This document shows positions 7,825 through 17,438 of a DNA stretch of 17,892 nt, piece by piece; the stretch's first letter is position 1; each line of letters opens with the position of its first letter. Under the pieces are notes generated by a model that worked only from the letters and a program-made list of their open reading frames with translations, was not told where the DNA came from and did not search any database. This DNA comes from Physocladia obscura. Its lineage: Eukaryota; Chytridiomycota; Chytridiomycetes; Chytridiales; Chytriomycetaceae. The stretch is from contig JADGJH010000490.1 in NCBI GenBank assembly GCA_027596945.1, positions 1 to 17,892 on the forward strand, given 5' to 3'. Made by a program: the position numbers and the translations under genes.

Positions 7825-8318
7825 TGTCACGGAAACTAACTAGTTTTCCGTAACTTCAATTTGAAATTATTACTATTATATTCTTATTTTATTATCTTAT
7901 TATATTTTATTTTCCTTTATTATTCTTCTATTTGTCAGCCACAAGTTCTTTTCCATTTCACAATTTTCTTTATGAAATTTTTACTTGTGTTGCCCAAAAA
8001 TTCTATTTCACTTTGTTTCAGAAAGGATCCTGAAACTCTATAAATTCAGAGTTATTGAAATTAAAATAAACAGAGAATTCTTTATTGAAAACTTTAACTT
8101 TACTTTGCTTTAGAACAAAAAGGAAGACTTTGCCGTGTAAGACACAGCTCAAGAAAATACTTCGCTTCGCTGTCAGAGTCCATCAATGTAGATTTTCCGG
8201 ATCCAGTCCTTTCAACAACACCAATCTTTTCACCCGCATTGATGGTGAGACTAATGCCATTCACAACAGCATGGCCCAAGTTAACTTTGCCTACCTAGAA
8301 TTTTTTAATTCTCTGACA
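7825..8318 (+). repeat. 3' LTR of family 1 element with 101-bp insert (left copy)
   Basis: A 494-bp LTR from TGTCACGGAAACTAAC to TTAATTCTCTGACA, with TGTCA/TGACA inverted termini. It is longer than the 5' LTR because of a 9-bp insert near 8036-8044 and a 101-bp insert at 8175-8275. The preceding CTTGGACGCAGA is only a weak polypurine tract candidate. Confidence 0.88.
8175..8275 (-). pseudogene. ABC transporter (ABCC-like) nucleotide-binding domain fragment (left copy)
   Basis: The 101-bp block present only in the 3' LTR translates on the minus strand, without stops, to about 33 residues including VVNGISLTINAGEKIGVV and RTGSGKSTLM. This is the strand before Walker A plus the Walker A loop of an ABC transporter nucleotide-binding domain; GEKIG followed by RTGSGKS is typical of the ABCC (MRP) group. 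The first Gly of Walker A is Glu here, as a single G-to-A change would give. The fragment lacks all other domain motifs and runs into LTR sequence on both sides. It is a gene scrap and not a gene. Confidence 0.75.
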
Positions 8319-8327
8319 TGGAATATT

Positions 8328-8399
8328 GGCCCAATGGTCTAGTCGTATGATTCCTGCTTCGGGTGCAGGAGGTCCCGGGTTCAATTCCCGGTTGGGCCC
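8328..8399 (+). tRNA. tRNA-Pro(CGG), left copy
   Basis: A 72-base cloverleaf without intron. Acceptor stem GGCCCAA/TTGGGCC is fully paired, with discriminator C8399. D arm is TGGTCTAGTCGTATGATT. Anticodon stem CCTGC/GCAGG encloses TTCGGGT, giving anticodon CGG. T arm CCGGG/CCCGG with loop TTCAATT gives a canonical B box. CCA is not encoded. The family 1 3' LTR ends 9 bp upstream. Nothing suggests it is inactive. Confidence 0.95.
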
Positions 8400-8404
8400 T
8401 TTTT
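8400..8404 (+). terminator. Pol III terminator of tRNA-Pro (left copy)
   Basis: Five T residues directly after the discriminator base. Confidence 0.8.
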
Positions 8405-8587
8405 GTTCACTCTTGACCTGTTGCATTCATCCAAATATAGAACAATGGGCCACCTCAATTTTTCTGCACGGTGTAAATGAGAAATACTGGCTGATACTTG
8501 AAAGCATACCCTTGAATTTGCTTGAAACTGTTTCAAAATTTTATTTATTTGATATAAAATGTGACATAATATTGGCAAAGGTAATAC
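8405..8587. other. Non-repetitive intergenic stretch (left)
   Basis: Between the tRNA-Pro terminator and the candidate split gene. A plus-strand open frame crosses it but starts inside the tRNA and has no recognisable domain. Confidence 0.5.
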
Positions 8588-8897
8588 TTATAAAATTAAT
8601 TGCCTGCCACCTTTGGTTTGAAAGAACATTTCTACCATCTCCAGTTGCTAAACAGAGAAATGAACGTTATGATAAAAGAATCAATTCTGTTGCTCACCAG
8701 AAGTTGAAGAAATAACACTCTTTGATGTTCTTTATTTGGAGCTGAGGTGGTTGGAATGTCTGTGTAACAAGTTATTTGCAAATGAAGTAAAATTAGCAGC
8801 AGGTGAAACAAAACTAAATTTACCTGCTTTGGTTCTGATTTTGTTGTAGGTATCATCAATTCTTTCATTGACATCTGAGTTATCAGAACACGTGTTG
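8588..8897 (-). CDS. Candidate 3' end of a split gene, three exons (left copy)
   Basis: Mirror of 8996-9305: exons at about 8897-8824, 8759-8698 and 8647-8588 on the minus strand. Upstream of 8897 it continues into the spacer on the other strand from the right copy, so the two copies have different 5' sequence and at most one has its native start. Confidence 0.3.
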
Positions 8898-8995
8898 CAA
8901 TTCTGTTTGAACTTGTGTTATATTTGCCAGTTGCAACTTAAGTTGCAAGCAATTCATGTAGTTGTTTACGAATATCCTTTGTGATAACAGTCTGT
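8898..8995. other. Unique spacer (loop) between the arms
   Basis: These 98 bases are the only sequence present once in the window. They do not pair with themselves across the centre of symmetry (8946.5). They contain an 18-base perfect palindrome at 8931-8948 (TTGCAACTTAAGTTGCAA), centred 7 bases left of the global centre. The spacer is flanked on both sides by the self-complementary ten-mer AACACGTGTT (8887-8896 and 8997-9006), which belongs to the arms. No open frame of note lies inside. Confidence 0.95.
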
Positions 8996-9305
8996 CAACA
9001 CGTGTTCTGATAACTCAGATGTCAATGAAAGAATTGATGATACCTACAACAAAATCAGAACCAAAGCAGGTAAATTTAGTTTTGTTTCACCTGCTGCTAA
9101 TTTTACTTCATTTGCAAATAACTTGTTACACAGACATTCCAACCACCTCAGCTCCAAATAAAGAACATCAAAGAGTGTTATTTCTTCAACTTCTGGTGAG
9201 CAACAGAATTGATTCTTTTATCATAACGTTCATTTCTCTGTTTAGCAACTGGAGATGGTAGAAATGTTCTTTCAAACCAAAGGTGGCAGGCAATTAATTT
9301 TATAA
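8991..9305 (+). CDS. Candidate 3' end of a split gene, three exons (right copy)
   Basis: Unrecognised. Exon 1 (about 8991-9069) encodes SDVNERIDDTYNKIRTKA. A candidate intron 9070-9133 (64 bp) has GTAAAT, TGCTAAT as branch-point-like site and TTACACAG. Exon 2 (9134-9195) reads on in phase (IPTTSAPNKEHQRVLFLQLL). A second candidate intron 9196-9245 (50 bp) runs from GTGAGC to CTGTTTAG. Exon 3 (9246-9305) adds 19 residues and ends at TAA 9303. The splice signals and kept phase make a real gene end plausible, but there is no family match. Unspliced reading gives an 80-99 residue frame that would be an artefact. The 5' part would cross the palindrome junction. Confidence 0.3.
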
Positions 9306-9488
9306 GTATTACCTTTGCCAATATTATGTCACATTTTATATCAAATAAATAAAATTTTGAAACAGTTTCAAGCAAATTCAAGGGTATGCTTTCAAGTATC
9401 AGCCAGTATTTCTCATTTACACCGTGCAGAAAAATTGAGGTGGCCCATTGTTCTATATTTGGATGAATGCAACAGGTCAAGAGTGAAC
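9306..9488. other. Non-repetitive intergenic stretch (right)
   Basis: Mirror of 8405-8587. Confidence 0.5.
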
Positions 9489-9493
9489 AAAAA
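9489..9493 (-). terminator. Pol III terminator of tRNA-Pro (right copy)
   Basis: Mirror of 8400-8404. Confidence 0.8.
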
Positions 9494-9565
9494 GGGCCCA
9501 ACCGGGAATTGAACCCGGGACCTCCTGCACCCGAAGCAGGAATCATACGACTAGACCATTGGGCC
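9494..9565 (-). tRNA. tRNA-Pro(CGG), right copy
   Basis: Mirror of 8328-8399. Confidence 0.95.
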
Positions 9566-9574
9566 AATATTCCA

Positions 9575-10068
9575 TGTCAGAGAATTAAAAAATTCTAGGT
9601 AGGCAAAGTTAACTTGGGCCATGCTGTTGTGAATGGCATTAGTCTCACCATCAATGCGGGTGAAAAGATTGGTGTTGTTGAAAGGACTGGATCCGGAAAA
9701 TCTACATTGATGGACTCTGACAGCGAAGCGAAGTATTTTCTTGAGCTGTGTCTTACACGGCAAAGTCTTCCTTTTTGTTCTAAAGCAAAGTAAAGTTAAA
9801 GTTTTCAATAAAGAATTCTCTGTTTATTTTAATTTCAATAACTCTGAATTTATAGAGTTTCAGGATCCTTTCTGAAACAAAGTGAAATAGAATTTTTGGG
9901 CAACACAAGTAAAAATTTCATAAAGAAAATTGTGAAATGGAAAAGAACTTGTGGCTGACAAATAGAAGAATAATAAAGGAAAATAAAATATAATAAGATA
10001 ATAAAATAAGAATATAATAGTAATAATTTCAAATTGAAGTTACGGAAAACTAGTTAGTTTCCGTGACA
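9575..10068 (-). repeat. 3' LTR of family 1 element with 101-bp insert (right copy)
   Basis: Mirror of 7825-8318. Confidence 0.88.
9618..9718 (+). pseudogene. ABC transporter (ABCC-like) nucleotide-binding domain fragment (right copy)
   Basis: Mirror of 8175-8275; readable on the plus strand from CAT at 9620. The frame continues into antisense LTR sequence and ends at a TAA soon after 9780. Confidence 0.75.
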
Positions 10069-10112
10069 TCTGCGTCCAAGAGCATACGCAATAATAAACT
10101 ATTTTCTTGATT

Positions 10113-10569
10113 TATGTTGTTTTCTTGGTGTTGTAGTTTGTTGATGAGCTCTGGAGTGGCATCTAACTAAATGTTGAATATTGGATTGTGGTCCTTCCAT
10201 TTGATGAGAACTTGTTGGCGAGGCTTATTGTTGTATAGAATTTTTTTTGTTTGGCAAGTATTTGTTCTATGACGCGTTGACTGATTGGTAAGGAATTTAA
10301 TGGATGTTCTTGGGTAGTATTTCTTTAGTTTTTCAGGATGGAATACTGGGTGTATTCCCCAATTGTTTGGTATATTGAGTTGGCAGGAGTTTGCAGGTCC
10401 AATTAATTCCAAAACTTTGTATGGTCCTGAATATACGTCGGAGAGTTTAGTGGTAGGGTCCTGAATATACGTCGGAGAGTTTAGTGGTAGGTCTGGCCTT
10501 GATGTGTGGTGGTCTGAAATCCTTGAGAGAGAGTAATACAAGATTGTTGACTTTGAAGGGTGATTCGAG
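10113..10569 (-). pseudogene. pol: pol: integrase C-terminus with chromodomain-like tail (right copy)
   Basis: Mirror of 7324-7780. Confidence 0.75.
10422..10489 (-). repeat. 34-bp tandem duplication in integrase (right copy)
   Basis: Mirror of 7404-7471. Confidence 0.95.
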
Positions 10570-11451
10570 TCAATGTCTGTTTGCGGTGGCTGCTTGCTTG
10601 TCTTGAGCAGCGCATAAGTTATTGTTTGCTACTTGGCAGGCTGCTTGTTGGTTGCGTAGGCTTAGATTGTCGTATACTGTAAGGTTAATGTCCATTATGG
10701 ATGTCGGATTTTGTCCTATGTCTAACATAAAAGGAGTGTATCCTCTGGAAGAGTTCTTGGTGTTGTTAATTCCAAATTTGATTATATGAAGGTAACAATT
10801 CCAGTCTTCTTGGTAATGTGATACAAAGTGTTGTAGTGCCATGATGATCCAAATTGTTTTTGATTTCTGTGTGTCTGTCTCTTTGTGGATGGAATGAAGT
10901 TGATACTATTTGTTTTGTACGTAAGGACTTGAGAAGAGTTGTCCAGAATTGGGACATAAATCATGTGTTACAATCAGAGATGATTTTCCTTTGAAGTCCA
11001 TGATGTTTTCCATATTGTGAGTTTGTAGAGATTGGCTATGTGTTTTGCATTATCTGTTTGCTTGCAGGGAAGTATTCAAGTTTGTTTTGTCAACTATTAC
11101 CATTATTGTGTTGTAACCATTTGTTGATGTGACAATTGGGCCGATGAAGTCCATTGAAATGGTTTCCCAACATCCTAGAGGGATTTTGTGATTGTAATAG
11201 TCCGTAAGGTAATCTTTGAGCTATTTTTTGAAGCGTTGGAATGAATTGCAAAATTGTACAAATTTCTTGATATCGTGGTGAAGTGATAGCCAGTGATAAA
11301 GTCTTGTGATTTTTTTGGATGTGCGTTCCCAATTGTTATGTATGCCATGCCTGCCTCCATGAGCAAGGTCAGTTATGTACAAGCAAAGAGATTCTGGAAT
11401 GTAGATTCGAGCATGTGTTTTGTCTAAATAGTATAGAATTCCGTCGCGTAG
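10570..11451 (-). pseudogene. pol: pol: integrase core (right copy)
   Basis: Mirror of 6442-7323. Confidence 0.88.
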
Positions 11452-12252
11452 TCAGTAATGTCCTATTAGTTTTTAAATGCTTTGGGGCCTTGTCTGGTGT
11501 ATTTTCGTAGGTAGATTTGTTGTTGGGATCTACTAAATGTTTTGATATGTTGTTGAATGTTTTATCCATCTTGCTTTCTTCTCTTATTTCATTGTGAAAG
11601 TTTTTGTTGACATGTAAAATTGTATTAATTTGTGTTGCTGTTGATGTAGTGATATTTAAATCATCTGTTGATGTAGCAATGTCTTGTGAAAATGATCGTC
11701 TAGATAATGCGTCTGCAATTGTGTTCCATTTTCCTGGTTTCCATTGAATTTTGAAGTCATATTGTTGAAGATTGGCAAGCCATCTAAGATGTACAGGCCA
11801 AAGTTTGGGCTGTGTTAAAATGTGTTGAAGAGAGCTGTGGTCAGTGTAGACGTAGACGTTGTTTCCTTGAATATATTGGCGGTGAGTGCGGAAATCTTCT
11901 GCTAGTGATAAAATTTCACCCATGTATGGATGATAGTTTGATTTGGCTTGGTTACACTTTCTTAAAGCATAAGCTATTGGAAGAGAACTTTGCTTTTTGT
12001 CTAGTCGATAGACACATGATCCTAATGCTCTTTTGGACCAGTCTGTTGCTAAGTATACTGTTTTGTTTGTATCAAAAATTCCTAAAATTTTCGGCAAGAT
12101 TAGGGCTTGTTTTGCTTGGTTGAAGATTTTCATTAGTGATGGTGATAAAGGGAATATTTCTGATTTAGGCTTTGTTTTATGGTCCTTTAATAAATCAGAA
12201 AGTGGAGCAACCAGTTCAGCATGGTGTTCCACAAAGCGATGGGAGTGATGAA
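11452..12252 (-). pseudogene. pol: pol: RNase H segment (right copy)
   Basis: Mirror of 5641-6441. Confidence 0.88.
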
Positions 12253-13085
12253 TAATTTGTTGGTGGTTTGAATTCTTGGATTGAAGATATGCGTTTGTTT
12301 GAGACTTGAACTTGATTGTTTCTAATGTGATATCCAAGGTAGTCAACTTGTTGTTTTAAGAAGTTGCACTTGGTTAAATGGCAGTGAAGCTTGTTTTCTT
12401 GAAGCTTCTTTAATACTGATTCAATGTGGCGTAAGTGTTGATTGTATGTTTCTGAATAAACAAGTATGTCATCAATGTATGCATTGAGAAAATCATCAAC
12501 ATATTCATGGAATATGTTGTTGACCATGGTTTGAAAAGTTGCTGGTGCGTTTGAAAGCCCGAATGGGATTACTGCCCATTTGAAATGACCGTATTTTGAT
12601 CGGAAGACTGTCTTGTGTATTTCTTTCTTGTGGATGCTTATTTGATGATATCCCAAGGCTAAATCTAGTTTGGCAAAGTATTTTGCACATGATAGTCTGT
12701 CCAAAATTTCTAATATATTTGGCAGTGCAGTCCTGTTCTTGACGGTATTTTTGTTAAGGGCGCAATAGTTGAAGACAAGTCGAAGCTTGTCCTTCTGTTT
12801 TACATAGAATATAGGAGCGCCGTAGGTGATATTGATTCTTGAATGCGCTTATTCTGTAGGAGAAAAGGTTAATTCTTTCTTTAATGCATTTAGTTCTTTG
12901 TTCATTGAGTAGATTGGTCTTGAAGTTGAAGTGGAGCTTTTGTCAATTAGTTTAATTTTGTGGTCTATGCTTTGAGACGGTGGCAGTCCTTCGAAAGGCT
13001 GGAAAACTCACTTGTATTTCTTGATTATTATTTGAAGTTTGTTCAGGAGTGTTTTTATTAGTTTTGCTTTGGCATCTGCCTGATT
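12216..13085 (-). pseudogene. pol: pol: reverse transcriptase segment (right copy)
   Basis: Mirror of 4808-5677. Confidence 0.9.
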
Positions 13086-13676
13086 TTATTCTTCTGTGGT
13101 CTTGAAAATGTCAGAACCTTCTTTTGAGGCAATGTTATTGATTTCTTTAGGTGGGGTCATGATGGCCTTATTGTTCCTTTGCGATGGTTTTATTATGAGC
13201 ATTCCTAGCATTTGAATGTCTTGTGGTCTTTGAAGTAGGTCTTTAAAGGCTGTTGCTGATAGTAGTTGAATCTCGCGCAAAGGCATCTTGCAGATCCATT
13301 GGTGTGAATTGTTCTTGGAGTTGAAACAAAGAGTATTTGAGGGCCAATCTATGGCTGGATTGAACTTGTCTAACCAGTCCTTACCTAGTATTAAATCATA
13401 TGCAATGTTAGTGGAGACAAAATTATGTTGGTCCCTGAATCTAGTTGAAGTAATAATAGTATATTTGATATTCTTATAAATGTGTCTGTCAATAATTAAA
13501 TGGTCTGCTAGGCATATTGGTTGCTTTTTGTTTGTGCAATGAATTTCTTGGTGATGGTTGTGTCATGCATTCATGAAGCTGGCATTAGCTCCTGGGTCAA
13601 TGAGTATTTTGGCTGGTTGGTTTCCTATGAAACTGTTAATTGTGAGGAGAGATGATTGTGAGGTTGGTTGTTCCAT
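13086..13676 (-). pseudogene. pol: pol: aspartic protease segment (right copy)
   Basis: Mirror of 4217-4807. Confidence 0.8.
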
Positions 13677-13948
13677 GTGGTGCATTCAAAGAGATAATAA
13701 GTCCGTTGGTAAGTCTGTTGAGAAAGTTTTAGTATGTGATGCAATTGATTCTTGTTTGTATTTATGTTCTTCAAGCTTGAGTCAATTTGCTATTGTTGCT
13801 GTCTTTGGTAGTGCTGCTGCTTTCACTGATAGTGGTGGCAGCTTCGACGTTGTTGATGTGTTTGGTGTGCTGAAAGTTTCCAGTATTGGCTGGTTTGTTA
13901 TTGTTGTTTGAATAATTTCTACTGCTTTTATTAGGGGGTTTGTTGTAA

Positions 13949-15003
13949 TTATTGTTTGCTTGGGTATTGTTGTGTTTTTTGGCATTGATCGTGCCTATGG
14001 TTCTTAAGTCTGCAGAATGTACACCAAGCATTTTTCCAGTATGTCTTTCTTTCTTCTGCTAAGAGACATGGGAAGGATTGTGTATTTAAGAGGTCCATTG
14101 GTTGTGGTCTGTTGTTGTGGTAATTGTGAAAATGTGGGGTTGAAAATTTTTGTGAAGGAAAGTTTTGTTTCATGCCGTTTTGTGGTGAAGTAGGCCTCCT
14201 TTTTGTTCTTTGCCAATAAAAATTGTCTAGGCATTTGGCTTCCATTTGAAGTTTGTTTAGATTGTCTTTGATGTTGAATAATTCATGCTTGTCACGAAGG
14301 TGCCACTTAAGACCCTGAAGGTACTTAATGCAAAGGTATCTGTCTTCAAGATTAATGCTTCTGGAGCAGATTGCAGATAAAAGATTGTTAAATTCCTGTG
14401 AATATAATGTTGTGGATCTTGTCTGTTTAAGAGAATACATGCCTTCAACAGCTTGTGTTAGGGTTAATTGGGATCCAAAATTTGAATGAATCCAGGCTTG
14501 ATAATTCTTCCAACTCATGTTTCTACGCTGATCTTCTGGTAGATGTCTCCAACATGTATGAGCATGTTCTGTGAGTCCTGTAGTAATTCAGGCTGCATAG
14601 CGCAGCTGTTGTTGTTGGTGAGTGGCTCAGCGCCGTCAGCAAGAAATCCATATAGTTGGGCTTGTTCTTTGCATCTAAGTAAGTAATTGTTGATGATGTT
14701 TTGAGTTTTGTGTGCTGGCTTGGTTCTAGTGTTGCCATTGAATTCTGGTGGCCTTACTGAGGTGATTTTGAAAAATGGTAAGTTGTGTGTATTAGGAGGG
14801 ATCACTGAAGAATTTTTGTGAGAAACCCTATTTTGAAGTTTGGCTTGTAGGCTGTTGTTATTACAGCTGAGTCTTTGAACTGTTTCTCTGAAATCCTGCA
14901 TTTCTTGTAGAATAGCAGCTAGTTATCTGGCTTGTGGATTTGAAGTGCTTGAGCCTGAGTAGTCCATTTTGTCTGGAACGGCAAAGGCGTTTGGTCTTGA
15001 CAT
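13949..15003 (-). pseudogene. gag: gag pseudogene (right copy)
   Basis: Mirror of 2890-3944 with the same TAA stop and frameshift. Confidence 0.85.
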
Positions 15004-15031
15004 TGATGAAGAGAGGGGTTTGTAGATTTTT

Positions 15032-15043
15032 CCAGTGCTACCA
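15032..15043 (-). other. Candidate primer-binding site, family 1 (right copy)
   Basis: Mirror of 2850-2861. Confidence 0.6.
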
Positions 15044-15046
15044 ATA

Positions 15047-15431
15047 TGTGAGAGAATTGAAGAGTTCCAAGTGGGCAAAGTTAACTTGGGACAGCAAAGC
15101 AAAGTATTTTCTTGAGCTGTGTCTTACACAGCAAAGTCTTCCTTTTTGTTCTAAAGCGAAGCGAAGTTGAAGTTTTCAATAAAGAATTCTCTGTTTATTT
15201 TAATTTCAATAACTCTGAATTTCAGGATCCTTTCTGAAACAAAGTGAAATAGAATTTTTGGGCGGCACAAGTAAAAATTTCATAAAGAAAATTGTGAAAT
15301 GGAAGAAAACTTGTGGCTGACAAATAGAAGAATAATAAAGAAAAATAAAAGATAACAGGATAATAAAATAAGAATATAATAGTGATAAATTTCAAATTGA
15401 AGTTACAGAAAACTAGTCAGTTTCCATGCCA
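15047..15431 (-). repeat. 5' LTR of family 1 element (right copy)
   Basis: Mirror of 2462-2846. Confidence 0.88.
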
Positions 15432-15764
15432 CGGAATGAGTTTTTAATTACTAAATCTAATAACCAAAGATTTTATTTTCAGAAGATTCCTTTTTTTATT
15501 TTCATTCAGGAGTTCCAAATTTATAGTTTTGGATTTGAAAAAGAAATAAAGAAGCTTTCAGAAAGAGAAAAATAAAGAAAAACAGAGAAAAATGAAAAAA
15601 TAAGAAAATAAAATAAAAAGTTGAATAAAAGGAATAATAATTGAAAGATTGATAAAATAATGATAAAAGAATATGGAAGTAAAATGAGGTCTTGGTTGTG
15701 CTTGGTTGTTGTGCTGATGTTGATATTTGAACAGAATTTGAAATTTGAAAAATGTGGATAAGTA
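15427..15764 (-). repeat. Solo LTR C, family 2, 5' truncated (right copy)
   Basis: Mirror of 2129-2466. Confidence 0.7.
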
Positions 15765-15893
15765 TCTTTATTTTCATTTATTATTGTTTTATTTGTCAGC
15801 TGCAAACTCTTTTTTATTCTGCAATTTTCTTATGAAATTTTGTGCCATTCCAAGTTAACTTTGCCCACTTGGAATTTCATTGATTCTCTCATA
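15765..15893 (+). repeat. Deleted family 1 LTR fragment (right copy)
   Basis: Mirror of 2000-2128. Confidence 0.65.
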
Positions 15894-15898
15894 GTACA

Positions 15899-16269
15899 TG
15901 TAATGGAATAAGTATTTTTCACTGATATGGAAATAATCAACTATTTATCCACATTTTTAAAATTTCAAATTCTGTTCTAGCTTCAAGCAACAACCAAATA
16001 CAATCAAGACCTCATTTTAATTCTATATTATTTTCTTTATCATTATTTTATCTATCTTTCAATTATCATACTTTTTATTCATCTTTTTACTTAATTTTCT
16101 TATTTCTTCATTTTGTTTTTCTTTATTTTTCCTTTTCTGGAAGCTTCTTTATTTTATTTTCAAATTCAAAACTATAAATTTGGAGCTCCTGAATGAAAAT
16201 AAAAGAGAATCTTTTAAAACCCTAATTCTTTGAATATTAAAGCCATTTACCTGAAGCTCATTCCTGACA
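15899..16269 (+). repeat. Solo LTR B, family 2 (right copy)
   Basis: Mirror of 1624-1994. Confidence 0.75.
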
Positions 16270-16270
16270 G

Positions 16271-16475
16271 TATGTGAGAGAACTCAAGGAATATTTCAGG
16301 TGGGCGAAATCAACTTAAAATAGCAAAATGATTAGTTCTTGAGTTATATCTTGCATGGCAAAAGTCATATCTGAGTCAAAGCAAAATAAAAGTGAAGTTT
16401 ATAGCAATCAATTTTCAAAGTTTTTCTCTAATTTGGCAAAAAGAAAATAAAGAATGGAAAACAATAATTTTTGGT
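16271..16475 (-). repeat. Old family 1 LTR remnant (right copy)
   Basis: Mirror of 1418-1622. Confidence 0.6.
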
Positions 16476-16941
16476 AATACTAGAGAAAAAATAAGAGAGC
16501 TTTGAGGAAGCAAGTTTTGTATTTGGTTTGATGAACCTTATTGCTTGGAAAATTGCCAATTTTTCATACATATTTGGGGGAAATGGGCTATTTTCTTGTA
16601 TCAAATTTCTGGTTCAATGAAAAATACACTAAAAATTACAGCAAATACGTTGAAAGCTATCTATAAATAGTTTTATTTTCTATTCATGTTGCCAATGAGC
16701 CCTTACTGGTTAGATGCCTGTTAAACAAAATTTTCATCCAATTAATGCAGGCTTGAGAAATATAAAGTCATAATTTCTCACTGTTGAGCATTTTACTTGT
16801 ATATCTGCTCTTTATTCTTCTAATATTTATGCTAATATTTTTATACCACTTTTAATCCATTCTTTGTATCCCATTCCTTGTATCTGATGATTATAAAAAA
16901 AACATTGGTAGTCAGCTTGTGCCTCCGAATGAACTCATCGG
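16476..16941. other. AT-rich stretch without recognisable content (right)
   Basis: Mirror of 952-1417; nothing further can be supported. Confidence 0.6.
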
Positions 16942-16946
16942 AAAAA
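16942..16946 (-). terminator. Pol III terminator of tRNA-Thr (right copy)
   Basis: Mirror of 947-951. Confidence 0.7.
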
Positions 16947-16955
16947 CGTTAGCGA

Positions 16956-17027
16956 TGCCTCCAGGCGGGATTGATCCACCGACCTTTGCATTACAAGTGC
17001 AACGCTCTACCACTGAGCTATAGAGGC
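16956..17027 (-). tRNA. tRNA-Thr(UGU), right copy
   Basis: Mirror of 866-937, identical, including the unusual A at the first T-loop position. Confidence 0.9.
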
Positions 17028-17031
17028 TATG

Positions 17032-17399
17032 TGTTGTGCAAAGGAATAACTAATTTTCATCTTATCAACATTTTCTAGGCATTCTGGAAAATTCTACAAG
17101 AAACTCAGTAACTTAAGAACCAAAAACAATCAAGACTTACTTCAAGTGACATCTTATTCTTTTATACTTTCTCTTTCACTTTATCAATTCTTATACTTTT
17201 ATTTCACTTTGATTGTTACCTTCTTATTTCTTCATTTTTCACTTTTTCTCTTTAATTTTCTTTTTCTGGAAACTTCTTTCTTTCTTTTTCAAATCCAAAA
17301 CTATAAAAACCTGAACTATGAATGCAAATAAAAGAGGAATCTTCTAAAAACTTAACTCTTTGGCAATAAGACCTACTACTAGAGACTCATTCTGTAACA
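17032..17399 (+). repeat. LTR A, family 2 5' LTR (right copy)
   Basis: Mirror of 494-861; begins 4 bp from the 5' end of the minus-strand tRNA-Thr at 17027. Confidence 0.85.
17301..17332 (+). promoter_or_regulatory. TATA-like box and AATAAA in LTR A (right copy)
   Basis: Mirror of 561-592: TATA-like box at 17301-17310 and AATAAA at 17327-17332. Confidence 0.4.
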
Positions 17400-17401
17400 T
17401 T

Positions 17402-17413
17402 TGGTAGTACCGG
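17402..17413 (+). other. Candidate primer-binding site, family 2 (right copy)
   Basis: Mirror of 480-491; begins two bases after the LTR end at 17399. Confidence 0.6.
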
Positions 17414-17438
17414 CTATACGAACCTCTCTCTTCTGAAT

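Larger units (their letters stand above)
2462..8318 (+). mobile_element. Full-length decayed Ty3/gypsy chromovirus, family 1 (left copy)
   Basis: This 5.86-kb element has the order LTR, primer-binding site, gag, protease, reverse transcriptase, RNase H, integrase, chromodomain-like tail, LTR, which is the Ty3/gypsy arrangement (integrase after RNase H). All reading frames are broken by stops and frameshifts, so it is not autonomous. The 3' LTR ends 9 bp before tRNA-Pro. The flanking five-mers are TTCCG (2457-2461) and TGGAA (8319-8323), which do not match, so no target-site duplication is visible. The two LTRs differ by about 28 substitutions, mostly transitions, plus a 9-bp and a 101-bp insert in the 3' LTR. 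Confidence 0.93.
1..8897 (+). repeat. Left arm of giant inverted repeat
   Basis: This 8,897-bp arm is the reverse complement of 8996-17892. I compared the two ends, both tRNA genes, all LTR borders and the junction and saw no mismatch; all open frames recur at mirrored positions with identical translations. Pairing stops at G8897/C8996, and 8898/8995 is the first mismatch. The arm carries a truncated LTR element, tRNA-Thr, an LTR patchwork, a complete decayed chromovirus, tRNA-Pro and the end of a candidate split gene. The outer end is set by the window edge, so the true arm may be longer. Confidence 0.98.
9575..15431 (-). mobile_element. Full-length decayed Ty3/gypsy chromovirus, family 1 (right copy)
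   Basis: Mirror of 2462-8318. It carries every stop, frameshift and insertion of the left copy, so it is a copy of the same insertion and not an independent transposition. Confidence 0.93.

Noticed and set aside
8326..8715. 129-residue plus-strand open frame through tRNA-Pro and its mirror
   Set aside because: It starts in the LTR/tRNA junction, reads through the tRNA, and has no recognisable domain.
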